A stretch of DNA of 64,000 nucleotides, taken from contig NZ_VDBO01000001.1 in NCBI RefSeq assembly GCF_005930355.1, forward strand, positions 531,339 through 595,338, in the 5' to 3' direction. The notes below the pieces were generated by a model that ran no database searches, was not told the origin of the DNA, and saw only the letters and a list, made by a program, of their open reading frames with translations. The stretch comes from Paenibacillus sinopodophylli. Lineage in GTDB: Bacteria > Bacillota > Bacilli > Paenibacillales > Paenibacillaceae. Below are positions 7,545 through 17,703 of the stretch, piece by piece. How positions within the stretch are numbered: the stretch's first letter is position 1; every line of letters starts with the position of its first letter. The position numbers and the translations under genes are program-made.

Positions 7545-9503
7545 ATGAATCAAGCATCATGGGGAAGATTAGAGTATACCAAGGTAAAAGAGAAGCTAGT
7601 AAGCTATACGGTTTCACCTGCAGGAAAATTATTAGCGGAGAAGCATGATCCAAGTACGAACATCCGGCAAGTAGAGGCTTGGCTGCAAGAAACCGAAGAA
7701 GCGGCTTGTTTGCTTGGAAGCGGCGCAAGCATGCCGTTGTCGGCCATGGAAGGGATTGATTCTTTTCTTACTCTACTTGGTAAAGGGAGAATCTATCATG
7801 AGCAGGAGCTGGAGCTTGTAGCTGTCTGGCTCACATCCGTCGTTCAGATGAAAAAATATATGCATAGCAAACACGAAATTGCACCAACAATCGCAGCTTA
7901 TGCGGATTCCATGTACGATTGTCCGGAGCTGCGGGAGGAACTGAATCGCTCTATTCGGTATGGACTTATTACAGATCTAGCTAGTGCAGACTTAGCCTTT
8001 ATTCGCAGACATGTTTATGCTACGGAGGACAAAATCCAGAAAAAAATGGAGCATGCACTAAGCAAATACCGTACCTCATTACAGGAGCCTGTGCTTAGCA
8101 AGCGACATGGACGTTTCGTGATTTCTGTGAAGCGTGAGCTTCGCAAACAGGTGCCGGGGACGGTATGGGATGAGTCGGCAAGCGGGCAAACCTTGTTCAT
8201 TGAGCCGCTGGATGCTGCGGATTTGCAGATGGAGCTTCAACAATGGAAGGCAGAAGAGGAACGAGAGCGAACCGTCATTTTGGCAAGGCTCTCAGCTCTT
8301 GCAGAATCTTTCTCTCAAGAATTGTTTCAGAATGTAGAGGTGATGGCAACCTTTGATTTCATTACCGCTAGAGCCAAACTCTCACGCTCCTTTGAGGGCA
8401 GAAGGATGAAGCTGTCGCCTGAGCCTGTCATTCGACTCGTAGCCGCTCGTCACCCACTGCTTGGCAAGGATAGCATACCATTGCATGCCGAACTCGGATA
8501 TGGGTGGAAGCAATTGATCATTACGGGGCCGAATACAGGTGGCAAAACGGTTACTTTGAAAACGATCGGTCTGTTTGTACTTATGGTGCAATCAGGACTG
8601 CTGGTACCTGCCGGAGAGGGCAGTGAAATGGGATTGTTCAAGCATGTCATTGCTGACGTTGGTGATGGACAAAGTTTGGAACAATCACTAAGCACTTTCT
8701 CGTCGCATATTACGGTGCTTAAAGAAATGCTCGAGGCTGCGGGTCCACGGTCTCTTCTGTTGCTTGATGAGCTTGCTGCCGGTACCGATCCAACAGAGGG
8801 AATTGCGCTGTCGATCGCATTGCTAGAGCAGTTATTGAAACGGGGAGCGCTGACAGCAGCTACGACACATTTCAATGAAATAAAAGCATTTGCCGCTCGC
8901 ACGGAGGGCTGTCAGAACGGGAAGATGGCCTTTGACGTCGATACGCTCAGACCGCTATATCGATTGGAAATGGGCGAGGCTGGCGACAGTCATGCTTTTG
9001 CGATTGCAAGGCGATTTGGATTGACTGAGGAAGTGATGCAGCGAGCAGAGCAATTGCTAGAGCGTAAATCGGGAATGCATTTTAATCGGGCAGAGGTAAT
9101 TGAAGTTGCGTCAACTGTATCCAGTGTAGCTCTTGATACGGGGTTGAAGCCTAAATCCCGTGTTGAGGAGTCACAGGAGACTGAATCTCGACCAGCCAAA
9201 GAGAACAGAAAACCATTCGTTAAAGGTGATGTGGTATGGCTTTACCCATTGAAAAGAACAGGGGTCGTTTATCGTCCCGCAGACGAGCGAGGTAACATCA
9301 TCGTTCAGGTTCAGAGACAAAAGCATACATTTAATCAAAAAAGAATGAAGCTCTACATCCCTAAGGAAGAACTATATCCAGATGAGCAATATGACCTCGA
9401 TATTGTTTTTGAATCCAAGGAAAATAGAAAGAAACGCAAGCTGCTAAACCGAAAGCATGTGGAAGGACTTATGATCGAGACACCAGAGGAAGATCAATAT
9501 TAA
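7545..9503 (+). CDS. MutS2-like DNA-binding ATPase without Smr domain
   Basis: Protein of 652 residues. The N-terminal two thirds match MutS2 core (lever and clamp helices about 1-290); the ATPase has Walker A GPNTGGKT (about residue 327) and Walker B LLLLDELAAGTDPTEG (about 405), followed by a TTHFNEIKAFA switch. Bacillus MutS2 is about 785 residues and ends in an Smr nuclease domain. Here the protein ends after a KOW-like segment (about 560-605) and a charged tail. MutS2 proteins bind branched DNA or collided ribosomes; without Smr this paralog may bind and remodel but not cleave. The start has a strong AGAGGAGG ribosome site. A full-length mutS2 may lie elsewhere in the genome. Confidence 0.85.
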   Translation: MNQASWGRLEYTKVKEKLVSYTVSPAGKLLAEKHDPSTNIRQVEAWLQETEEAACLLGSGASMPLSAMEGIDSFLTLLGKGRIYHEQELELVAVWLTSVVQMKKYMHSKHEIAPTIAAYADSMYDCPELREELNRSIRYGLITDLASADLAFIRRHVYATEDKIQKKMEHALSKYRTSLQEPVLSKRHGRFVISVKRELRKQVPGTVWDESASGQTLFIEPLDAADLQMELQQWKAEEERERTVILARLSALAESFSQELFQNVEVMATFDFITARAKLSRSFEGRRMKLSPEPVIRLVAARHPLLGKDSIPLHAELGYGWKQLIITGPNTGGKTVTLKTIGLFVLMVQSGLLVPAGEGSEMGLFKHVIADVGDGQSLEQSLSTFSSHITVLKEMLEAAGPRSLLLLDELAAGTDPTEGIALSIALLEQLLKRGALTAATTHFNEIKAFAARTEGCQNGKMAFDVDTLRPLYRLEMGEAGDSHAFAIARRFGLTEEVMQRAEQLLERKSGMHFNRAEVIEVASTVSSVALDTGLKPKSRVEESQETESRPAKENRKPFVKGDVVWLYPLKRTGVVYRPADERGNIIVQVQRQKHTFNQKRMKLYIPKEELYPDEQYDLDIVFESKENRKKRKLLNRKHVEGLMIETPEEDQY

Positions 9504-9510
9504 CAATGTG

Positions 9511-9554
9511 GCGAACGCTGCCCGCTCACCCTTCGGAGAGTGGGCAGCGTTCGC
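9511..9554 (+). terminator. Strong hairpin after the MutS2-like gene
   Basis: 9511-9523 and 9542-9554 are perfect 13-bp complementary arms (GCGAACGCTGCCC and its reverse complement), with extra pairs inside. There is no T run, so it could be a terminator needing other signals or an mRNA 3' stabiliser. Confidence 0.55.
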
Positions 9555-9657
9555 TGACTGCATATACTATTGGTTATTTTGCACCATATGGTTGCAATAG
9601 CAAGGGAGCATTCAAGAACTCTCACTATAAGTAGAAAGCAAAGCGGAAGCTTGCTTC

Positions 9658-10296
9658 CTAATCTCGGCTCTGAATAACGAGCAGCAATCCATTACGCGAT
9701 GCAATCGTACCTGATTCAGATATAAGAACATTGCTAATGCCAAGCGATTGACCAATCGTTAATACCGCTTCACGGAGAGGATATTGGAAGCCGTCCAGTG
9801 TAATACCGTCAACACGCATAGAGAGCGGAAGCAATGATACGTTCGGATAGCCTTCTGCTTCAATGGTCAAATGTTCCTTCGATAGTGAGATTTTGTTATG
9901 GTAATCAATGATCACTGCCTTTACGTTCTGCTCGGCTGCAAGGGCAAGCAAATGTACATTAGCGAGTGAGTGATCGAAACGCGTGCCAAGCGCTCCTAGA
10001 AGCACCAGCTCACGAGGCTGCAAATCAAGAGCGAGTCGTACTGCCATTTCGGTATCGGTAAAGTCTTTGTCGATAGGGTCACAAGCGATCGTCTTAACAC
10101 TGTTTGCACGAATAGTTTGCAGCTCTTCCTCCGTTACAGAATCGAAATCACCAATCGCAATATCGGGACGGAAGCCATGAGAAATCAAAAAACGTGCACC
10201 GCTGTCGGCTCCGATAAGCAAATCAGCGGATTTTATATGTTCAAGTGCCCAGCTACCAAGCTGGCCGCCTGTGCAAATGATAATTCTTGGTTGCAT
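9658..10296 (-). CDS. thiN: Thiamine pyrophosphokinase
   Basis: Enzyme of 212 residues that transfers pyrophosphate from ATP to thiamine, giving the active cofactor thiamine diphosphate in the cytoplasm. The N-terminal domain has LLIGADSGARFL and PDIAIGDFDSV, the DFDS acidic motif that binds Mg-ATP; a DFTDTEMAV stretch follows. The C-terminal beta-barrel (about 130-212) includes a GLLLVIQ strand near the end. The start at 10296 is chosen because AAAGGA precedes it; an upstream in-frame ATG would add 14 residues lacking such a site. It sits alone, divergent from the TRIC-type gene. Its product cofactor is needed by the pyruvate dehydrogenase E1 encoded 2.4 kb away, though no co-regulation is evident. 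Confidence 0.93.
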   Translation of the reverse strand: MQPRIIICTGGQLGSWALEHIKSADLLIGADSGARFLISHGFRPDIAIGDFDSVTEEELQTIRANSVKTIACDPIDKDFTDTEMAVRLALDLQPRELVLLGALGTRFDHSLANVHLLALAAEQNVKAVIIDYHNKISLSKEHLTIEAEGYPNVSLLPLSMRVDGITLDGFQYPLREAVLTIGQSLGISNVLISESGTIASRNGLLLVIQSRD

Positions 10297-10424
10297 GATC
10301 AAATATCCTTTCTCAATAGGGGACTCATTAACAAACATTTCAAGTATAAAGCTTTGTAGCCTATAAAGACCAGAGCTAAACCTTAATAGAAATCATTTGA
10401 GAAACTTAACTGCGAAATTTGTCG

Positions 10425-10453
10425 TTGCGTAACTGTAGGCGCCCAGCTAAAAT
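10425..10453 (+). promoter_or_regulatory. Candidate promoter of the TRIC-type gene
   Basis: TTGCGT (10425-10430), 17 bases, TAAAAT (10448-10453). It is about 60 bases before the GTG start. Confidence 0.4.
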
Positions 10454-10513
10454 AATGAAGGAAACAATCGGCGAAAGCGGCTGGTTCATGGACGGAAGCG
10501 AGGAGCAATAGCA

Positions 10514-11161
10514 GTGGATATGGACATTTTTGGGGTTTTCAGTATTATTGGTACAATTGCCTTTGCTGTCAGTGGAGCAATTGTAGCTATGGAAGAGGAG
10601 TACGATATCTTAGGAGTATTCGTGCTTGGACTTGTTACCGCATTCGGTGGTGGGGTCGTTCGAAACTTGTTGATCGGCATACCGGTAACATCGCTGTGGA
10701 GCCAAGGTCATTTATTCAAAATTGCGATGATAGCGATGACTATTGCGTTTCTACTGCCCGTTATATGGATTCAGCGCTGGCGGAGAAGTGAAGCTTTTTT
10801 CGATGCGATAGGCTTGTCTGCATTTGCAATTCAAGGTGCGCTCTATGCTACACAGATGAAGCATCCGCTTAGTGCTGTACTCGTTGCTGCGATGCTTACA
10901 GGCATTGGTGGAGGAATAATCCGTGATGTACTTGCTGGTCGCAAGCCGCTCGTATTGAAGGATGAAATCTATGCCGTATGGGCTATGCTTGCTGGCTTGA
11001 TTATCGGACTTGGCTGGCTAAAATCGACACTGGAGCTGCTTTTCTTATTCGTCGTAATCATCAGCTTCAGAATGTTGTCTGTATACTTTAAATGGAAGCT
11101 GCCGAGGCGTTCACTGCATATTGACACGACGTCCGAACAGCAGAAAAGAGGAAACTCATGA
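10514..11161 (+). CDS. TRIC-type cation channel family membrane protein (YvgT/YicG-like)
   Basis: Integral membrane protein of 215 residues built from two repeats of three helices plus one, as in bacterial TRIC channels (old name UPF0126). Repeat glycine motifs are AFGGGVVRNLLIG (about 46-58) and GIGGGIIRDVLAG (about 131-143), which line the pore in solved homologues. The start is GTG at 10514: a GAGGAG site ends about nine bases before it, whereas the ATG at 10520 is too far away. It overlaps the next gene by four bases (ATGA), so it is translationally coupled to the phosphatase. Physiological ion in bacteria is not settled; monovalent cation flux is the family view. Confidence 0.9.
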   Translation: MDMDIFGVFSIIGTIAFAVSGAIVAMEEEYDILGVFVLGLVTAFGGGVVRNLLIGIPVTSLWSQGHLFKIAMIAMTIAFLLPVIWIQRWRRSEAFFDAIGLSAFAIQGALYATQMKHPLSAVLVAAMLTGIGGGIIRDVLAGRKPLVLKDEIYAVWAMLAGLIIGLGWLKSTLELLFLFVVIISFRMLSVYFKWKLPRRSLHIDTTSEQQKRGNS

Positions 11162-11640
11162 AGAAACGTGTATTATTCGTTTGTTTAGGCAACATTTGCA
11201 GATCCCCAATGGCTGAGGCTGTTATGCGCCATCAGGTCGAGCTCGCCCACTTGTCTGATCAAATTGACATTGATTCTGCCGGAACTGGCGATTGGCATAT
11301 CGGTCATCCACCTCATGAAGGAACAAGGCAGCAGCTAGATGAGCATCATGTTTCATACGAGGGTATGAAGGCTCGTCTCGTTTCCGCTGCTGATTATGAC
11401 GCTTTTGACTATATCGTATGCATGGATAATAACAATCTTCGTGATGTACGAAAGCTGCTTACTGAGACACAAGGTCAGCAAGGCAAGCTGTTCACATTTA
11501 TGGAGCTTCTGCCTGAGCAGGGGTTCGCGGACGTACCTGATCCGTATTACGACGGTAATTTTTCATTCGTTTATGAACTTGTGGAGAACGGCTGCAAGAA
11601 GCTGCTTCACAACATACAGGTAGACTTAAATCATAACTAG
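11158..11640 (+). CDS. Low-molecular-weight protein tyrosine phosphatase (YfkJ/YwlE type)
   Basis: Protein of 160 residues with the P-loop C-x5-R near the start: catalytic Cys9 and Arg15 in VCLGNICRSP. The general acid Asp lies in DVPDPYYDG near residue 125. Family members remove phosphate from Tyr, and some (YwlE) from Arg, of cytoplasmic proteins. The motif LGNICRS with Ile after Asn does not distinguish the two activities for certain: arginine phosphatases typically have Thr at this place, which would favour tyrosine or a broader specificity here. Coupled by ATGA overlap to the TRIC-type gene and followed by a terminator. Confidence 0.92.
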   Translation: MKKRVLFVCLGNICRSPMAEAVMRHQVELAHLSDQIDIDSAGTGDWHIGHPPHEGTRQQLDEHHVSYEGMKARLVSAADYDAFDYIVCMDNNNLRDVRKLLTETQGQQGKLFTFMELLPEQGFADVPDPYYDGNFSFVYELVENGCKKLLHNIQVDLNHN

Positions 11641-11659
11641 GTATGTTCTCAAAAATAAT

Positions 11660-11707
11660 AGAAGCTTCCTCGACACTCCAATAGCGGAGGAGGGGAAGCT
11701 TCTTTTC
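11660..11707. terminator. Bidirectional terminator
   Basis: AGAAGCTTCC (11660-11669) pairs with GGAAGCTTCT (11694-11703) with further pairs inside, followed by T on the plus strand and preceded by A-rich sequence. It separates the convergent phosphatase and esterase genes. Confidence 0.75.
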
Positions 11708-11711
11708 TGTA

Positions 11712-12452
11712 TTACTCTATATCGATAAAGTAGGATAAGGCACGGTCGAGCTCTTTTTGCCAGAAGCCCCATTGATGCTTACCGTCTTTCTCTTCATAGA
11801 AGACCGTCGCTCCATTGTGCTCCAGCAGTGCTTTCGCGTTACGGTTCAATGCAACAAAGTCGAATACGCCGCGATCTGTTGTCTCATAGGCATCCTCTTG
11901 CAATCCGACAATCATGAAGATGTTCAGCCAGCTCAGATCACCAGCTTGGGAGATAATATGTTGAGAAACGCCGAAGTAAGCGCCTGATAGCGACATTACG
12001 CGAGTAAAGAGCTGAGGGTATTCGAGCGCTAAATGCAGTGATACGGAGCCGCCTAGCGAATCGCCAGCCAGCAAGCGATGATCAGGATCACTTCTTACCG
12101 CGTAACGTTCTTCTACAAATGGGATAAGTTCTTCAGCGAAGAAGCGCAGATAGCCTGCGTGTCGATCGCCGTCAGGTGCATATTCCGATGTACGGTGTTT
12201 TTTGTCGACATCAACACCAACAATAATGAAAGGCTCGAGACCCTCGTCCAAGATCAGCTTCGTTGCTGTAGTAGCGATACGTCCGAAATTGAAGAAATCC
12301 TCGCCATCCTGGCAATAAACAACCGGATAACTCAAAACTTCATTATAGCCTGGCGGCAAAAAGATGCGCAGACTGCGGTTTTGTTCAGGCAAGTACCGGC
12401 TAGGTACGGTTTCTTTCACGATCGTTCTTTTCAAATAACGCTCATCTGTCAT
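11712..12452 (-). CDS. Alpha/beta hydrolase, enterochelin-esterase-like family
   Basis: Cytoplasmic esterase of 246 residues. The nucleophile elbow is LLAGDSLGGSVSLHLA (catalytic Ser in G-D-S-L-G, about residue 129); the catalytic His is in DGKHQWGFWQKEL (about 226) and an Asp is likely in VGLQEDAYE. This order and the short length match the putative-esterase (Fes/IroE, BesA-like) family. BesA-type enzymes open trilactone siderophores, but this gene has no visible Fur box and no siderophore neighbours, so a general acyl esterase is equally likely. GAGGAG precedes the ATG by eight bases. Confidence 0.85.
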   Translation of the reverse strand: MTDERYLKRTIVKETVPSRYLPEQNRSLRIFLPPGYNEVLSYPVVYCQDGEDFFNFGRIATTATKLILDEGLEPFIIVGVDVDKKHRTSEYAPDGDRHAGYLRFFAEELIPFVEERYAVRSDPDHRLLAGDSLGGSVSLHLALEYPQLFTRVMSLSGAYFGVSQHIISQAGDLSWLNIFMIVGLQEDAYETTDRGVFDFVALNRNAKALLEHNGATVFYEEKDGKHQWGFWQKELDRALSYFIDIE

Positions 12453-12654
12453 TTCTTTATCTCCTCATGATTGGAATGATTGAATGGAAAACAACGGTTG
12501 TGGGTAAACAATAGTAAGGTAAACAGGGAATCACATCTATTTCTGTGTTGTTGTATTATGCTGTTATATAGAAAAAATAACACTGTAGCATATACAATTT
12601 CTTAAAAGAATGATGAGAATCAGCGAAAAAACAACGGTTTTTTTGTTTTTTGCT

Positions 12655-12684
12655 TTGACCATTTTCGTTAAACAGGTTTATAAT
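12655..12684 (+). promoter_or_regulatory. Promoter of the pyruvate dehydrogenase operon
   Basis: TTGACC (12655-12660), 18-base spacer, perfect TATAAT (12679-12684). It lies 57 bases before the pdhA start. Confidence 0.75.
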
Positions 12685-12732
12685 AATTCTATAACAGAGG
12701 TAAACGATTTTCAAATATTTCGATTGAGGTGA

Positions 12733-13809
<1,077 letters not shown>

Positions 13810-13829
13810 TAGAGGAGGATCTGACGATC

Positions 13830-14807
13830 ATGGCTCAAATGAATATGTTGGAAGCAATTCGCGATGCGATGCGCGTAGAACTTAAACGCGACTCAAACGT
13901 TGTCATTTTCGGTGAGGACGTAGGTAAGGTCGGCGGTGTATTCCGCGTAACAGAAGGATTGCAAGGAGAGTTTGGCGAGGAGCGCGTATTTGATACACCG
14001 CTTGCTGAATCCGCTCTTGCAGGTATGGCAGTTGGTATGGGACTTCAAGGTTTCCGTCCAATCGCAGAAATTCAATTCGTAGGTTTTATATATGAAGCAC
14101 TTGACCAAATGTTTGTACAGGCAGCGCGTATGCGTTACCGTTCAGGCGGTCGTTACAACTCACCAATCGTATTCCGTACGCCTTTCGGCGGCGGCGTGAA
14201 AGCGGCTGAGCTGCACACGGATTCTCTTGAGGGTCTTGCTATTCAAACACCAGGTATTAAAGTCGTTATTCCATCCAATCCTTATGATGCGAAGGGACTT
14301 ATGATTGCGGCTATCCGCGATAATGACCCTGTATTCTTCATGGAGCATCTTAACCTTTACCGCGCGTTTAAAGCAGACGTGCCGGAAGGTGAATACACGG
14401 TTGAAATCGGTAAAGCAAACGTTGTTCGCGAAGGTAAGGACGTTACAATTCTTACTTACGGAATGATGGTTCATACTTCGGTTAAAGCTGCTGAAGAGCT
14501 TGAAAAAACAGGTGTAAGTGTAGAAGTCATTGACCTTCGTTCGCTTGTACCGCTTGATATTGAAACAATCGTTGCATCGATTCAGAAGACGAACCGTGCG
14601 ATTGTCGTTCAAGAAGCACAAAAAACATCTGGCGCAGCAGCAGAAATTATCGCTCAAATCAACGAGCATGCAATTCTTCATTTGGAAGCTCCAGTACTTC
14701 GCGTAGCTGGACCGGATACCGTATATCCGTTTGCGCTTGTTGAGGATGCGTGGCTTCCTTCGGTAGCTCGTATCTCTGCAGCAGTTCAAAAAGTATTGAA
14801 CTTTTAA
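13830..14807 (+). CDS. pdhB: Pyruvate dehydrogenase E1 component, beta subunit
   Basis: Protein of 325 residues, the transketolase-like Pyr and C-terminal domains of E1. Recognisable stretches are FGEDVGKVGGVFRVT, FDTPLAESALAGMAVGMGLQG (the Glu that activates ThDP lies in PLAES) and GPDTVYPFALVEDAWLP near the end. AGAGGAGGAT is the ribosome site. Together with PdhA it forms the alpha2beta2 E1 that docks on the E2 core. Confidence 0.97.
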   Translation: MAQMNMLEAIRDAMRVELKRDSNVVIFGEDVGKVGGVFRVTEGLQGEFGEERVFDTPLAESALAGMAVGMGLQGFRPIAEIQFVGFIYEALDQMFVQAARMRYRSGGRYNSPIVFRTPFGGGVKAAELHTDSLEGLAIQTPGIKVVIPSNPYDAKGLMIAAIRDNDPVFFMEHLNLYRAFKADVPEGEYTVEIGKANVVREGKDVTILTYGMMVHTSVKAAEELEKTGVSVEVIDLRSLVPLDIETIVASIQKTNRAIVVQEAQKTSGAAAEIIAQINEHAILHLEAPVLRVAGPDTVYPFALVEDAWLPSVARISAAVQKVLNF

Positions 14808-14822
14808 AGGAGGTTACTAGCG

Positions 14823-16169
14823 GTGGCTAAATTCGAATATCGTTTCCCAGAGCTTGGCGAAGGCTTGCACGAAGGCGAAATCGTCAAAGTGAACATCAAA
14901 GTCGGCGATGCGGTTACAGATGATGATATTATTATGGAAGTACAGAATGATAAAGCAATCGTAGAAGTACCTTGCCCAGTTAACGGCAAAGTATTGGAAG
15001 TGCTTGTGAAGGACGGTCAAGTATGCCATATTGGCGAGATCGTAGCGATCATTGACGTCGAAGGCGAACTTCCTGAGCAAGCGACACCTGCTGCTGCGGA
15101 AGCTCCTAAAGCAGAAGCTCCAAAGGCAGAAGCGGCCCCGGCTCCAGTAGCGGAAGCTCCTAAAGCACAAGCGACAGCTCCGGCTGCTGCTCCTGCTCCA
15201 ACAGCCCCGAGTGCAACTGGCGGTCTTGTTCTGGCGACACCTAGCGTTCGCAAGTTTGCTCGTGAACAAGGTGTAGACCTAACGCAAGTTGGCGGAACAG
15301 GCAAGAATGGCCGTATTACTCGCGATGACGTAACTGGTTTTGGCGGTGCACCTGCTGCTGTTGCGGTCGATGCAGCACCTGCTGCTGAACAATCAAGCAA
15401 CGCAGAAGTGGCAGCGAAAGGTGCTGGCGAAGCGAAGCCTGCACATACAGCATCTGGTACGCCTTACCGTCCAGAAGAACGCGTTCCGTTCAAAGGCATT
15501 CGCAAAATCATTGCGAACGCAATGTCCAAATCAGTTTACACAGCACCTCACGTTACGATTATGGATGAGGTTGACGTTACGGAATTGGTTGCACTTCGTG
15601 CTAAATATAAGCCTTATGCCGAGAAAAAAGGCTCCAAGCTTACGTATCTGCCGTTCATCGTGAAAGCTCTTGTGGCTGCTTGCCGCGAGTTCCCAATTTT
15701 GAACGCTACGCTTGATGAGGCAAACCAAGAAATCGTGCTTCGCAAATACTACAACATCGGTATTGCAACTGATACAGATAACGGACTAATCGTTCCGGTT
15801 ATCGAGGATGCAGACCGTAAAAATCTATTCAAAATTGCGGATTCCATCCGTGATCTAGCTGCTCGCGGCCGTGATGGCAAGCTTGCAGGAAGCGAATTGA
15901 AAGGAAGCACAATCTCCATCTCGAACATTGGTTCAGCTGGCGGAATGTTCTTCACTCCAGTTATCAACTTCCCTGAGGTTGCTATACTAGGTACTGGCAG
16001 AATTACTGAGAAAGCGATCGTTCGCAATGGCGAAATCGTAGCTGCTCCAGTAATGGCTCTTTCACTTAGCTTTGACCACCGTCTCATTGACGGCGCAACG
16101 GCACAAAACTTTATGAATTACATCAAAACACTTCTGGGGCAACCGGAACTGTTCATAATGGAGGTATAA
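14823..16169 (+). CDS. pdhC: Pyruvate dehydrogenase E2, dihydrolipoamide acetyltransferase
   Basis: Protein of 448 residues starting at GTG behind AAAGGAGG. One lipoyl domain (1-80) with the lipoylated Lys44 in [11 protein letters not shown]; an Ala/Pro-rich linker (about 85-135) built from EAPKAEA-like repeats; a peripheral-subunit-binding domain (about 138-175, [15 protein letters not shown]); a second Ala-rich linker; and the catalytic domain (about 215-448) with [10 protein letters not shown] near the C-terminus carrying the catalytic His. It forms the core of the complex and moves acetyl groups to CoA. One lipoyl domain is the usual Bacillus state. Confidence 0.97.
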   Translation: MAKFEYRFPELGEGLHEGEIVKVNIKVGDAVTDDDIIMEVQNDKAIVEVPCPVNGKVLEVLVKDGQVCHIGEIVAIIDVEGELPEQATPAAAEAPKAEAPKAEAAPAPVAEAPKAQATAPAAAPAPTAPSATGGLVLATPSVRKFAREQGVDLTQVGGTGKNGRITRDDVTGFGGAPAAVAVDAAPAAEQSSNAEVAAKGAGEAKPAHTASGTPYRPEERVPFKGIRKIIANAMSKSVYTAPHVTIMDEVDVTELVALRAKYKPYAEKKGSKLTYLPFIVKALVAACREFPILNATLDEANQEIVLRKYYNIGIATDTDNGLIVPVIEDADRKNLFKIADSIRDLAARGRDGKLAGSELKGSTISISNIGSAGGMFFTPVINFPEVAILGTGRITEKAIVRNGEIVAAPVMALSLSFDHRLIDGATAQNFMNYIKTLLGQPELFIMEV

Positions 16170-16172
16170 GAC

Positions 16173-17588
16173 ATGGTCGTAGGTGATGCTTCCCTAGATA
16201 TTGACACTCTAATTATTGGTGCAGGTCCCGGCGGTTATGTAGCGGCGATCCGTGCTGCTCAGCTTGGTCAGAATGTACTTATCGTGGATAAAGAATATGT
16301 AGGCGGCGTATGCTTGAACGTGGGCTGTATTCCATCGAAAGCATTGATCTCCGCTTCTCATCAATATGAATCCATCAGCCATGCGTCAGCCTTTGGTATT
16401 GAAGTTGGCGAAGCAAAGGTTGATTTTACAAAAGTGCAAGAGTTTAAAGCAGGTATCGTCAAAAAATTGACAGGCGGCGTTGCTTCTCTATTGAAAGCAA
16501 ACAAAGTCCAATATTTCCAAGGCGAAGTGATGTTCATTAACGAGAACGAAGCTCGCGTATTCAACGACCAAGAAGCGCCGCGCTACCGTTTCAAAAACTG
16601 TATCATCGCTACGGGCTCACGCCCAATTGAGCTTAAAGCATTCCCTTACGGCGGCCGTATCGTATCTTCAACTGGCGCGCTGTCCTTGCCTGAAATTCCA
16701 AAAAGCCTTGTCGTAATCGGCGGCGGCTATATCGGTATCGAGCTTGGCCAAATGTACTCCAAATTCGGTACGAAAGTAACGGTAATTGAAGGTTCCGATG
16801 CGATTCTTCCTGGCTTCGATAAAGACATGTCTTCCATCGTTGCGAAGAAATTGAAAAGCACGAACGTTGATATCATTACTGGCGCTCAAGCTAAAGGTGC
16901 TGAGCAAACGGATAAAGAGGTTACGGTAACTTACACAGTTGGCGACAAAGAAGAAAAAGTAACAGCTGATTACTTGCTTGTAACGGTTGGACGTCGTCCG
17001 AACACTGACGGTGAGCTTGGTCTTGATTTGATCAACGTGAAGCTTTCGGATCGCGGTCTTGTTGAAGTTGACGAACAATGCCGTACGAACATTCCACATA
17101 TCTTTGCAATTGGCGACATCATTGCTGGACCTGCGCTTGCGCACAAAGCCATGTATGAGGGCCGTGTAGCTGCTGAGGTCATTTCGGGCCATTCAAGCGT
17201 TATTGACTACAAATGTGTGCCTGCCGTTTGCTTCTCTGATCCAGAATGCGCAAGCGTTGGATACAGCGAGAAGGAAGCGAAAGACAAAGGCTATAACGTT
17301 AAAGTGGGCAAATTCCCGTTTGCAATCAATGGACGTGCGATGTCACTTAATGCAAACGAAGGATTCGTTAAGCTTGTCGCTGATGCAGACTCCGGTCTTG
17401 TATTAGGCGCGCAAATTATCGGTATCGAAGCTTCCAATATGATTGCTGAGCTAGCGCTTGGAATCGAAATGGGCGCTACACTTGAAGATATCGCGCTTAC
17501 GATCCATGCTCACCCTACACTTGGCGAAATTGTGCTCGATGCTGCTGAAGTTGCGCTTGGTCATCCTATTCATACTTTCATTAAATAA
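16173..17588 (+). CDS. lpdA: Dihydrolipoamide dehydrogenase (E3)
   Basis: Flavoprotein of 471 residues that reoxidises E2 dihydrolipoamide with NAD+. FAD-binding GAGPGGYVAAIRAAQLG (about 17-33), redox-active disulfide GGVCLNVGCIPSKAL (cysteines about 48 and 53), NAD-binding VIGGGYIGIELGQ (about 184), and the C-terminal active-site His-Glu in HAHPTLGEIV (about 450). Start ATG lies three bases after pdhC stop; GGAGGT within the pdhC end is the ribosome site. Last gene of the operon before a hairpin. Confidence 0.97.
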   Translation: MVVGDASLDIDTLIIGAGPGGYVAAIRAAQLGQNVLIVDKEYVGGVCLNVGCIPSKALISASHQYESISHASAFGIEVGEAKVDFTKVQEFKAGIVKKLTGGVASLLKANKVQYFQGEVMFINENEARVFNDQEAPRYRFKNCIIATGSRPIELKAFPYGGRIVSSTGALSLPEIPKSLVVIGGGYIGIELGQMYSKFGTKVTVIEGSDAILPGFDKDMSSIVAKKLKSTNVDIITGAQAKGAEQTDKEVTVTYTVGDKEEKVTADYLLVTVGRRPNTDGELGLDLINVKLSDRGLVEVDEQCRTNIPHIFAIGDIIAGPALAHKAMYEGRVAAEVISGHSSVIDYKCVPAVCFSDPECASVGYSEKEAKDKGYNVKVGKFPFAINGRAMSLNANEGFVKLVADADSGLVLGAQIIGIEASNMIAELALGIEMGATLEDIALTIHAHPTLGEIVLDAAEVALGHPIHTFIK

Positions 17589-17609
17589 TTGCAATCAACT
17601 TGCACGATT

Positions 17610-17647
17610 AGAGGTCACGCGGCTTTCCAGCCGACGGGGCCTCTTTG
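17610..17647 (+). terminator. Terminator-like hairpin after lpdA
   Basis: AGAGG...CCTCT outer arms with an inner CGGCT-TTCC-AGCCG stem. The T run is short (TTTG), so some read-through into the thioesterase gene is likely. Confidence 0.6.
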
Positions 17648-17703
17648 TGCATCTGCAGCATCTGATTCAACGAAAAGGGGTGTTTATCCTGACAGAAGAG
17701 CTG

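Noticed and set aside
14160..14789. 209-residue antisense frame inside pdhB
   Set aside because: Asn/Cys/Arg-rich product with no ribosome site, a mirror of strong codon bias in pdhB. The same applies to long antisense frames in pdhA, pdhC, lpdA and gltD.
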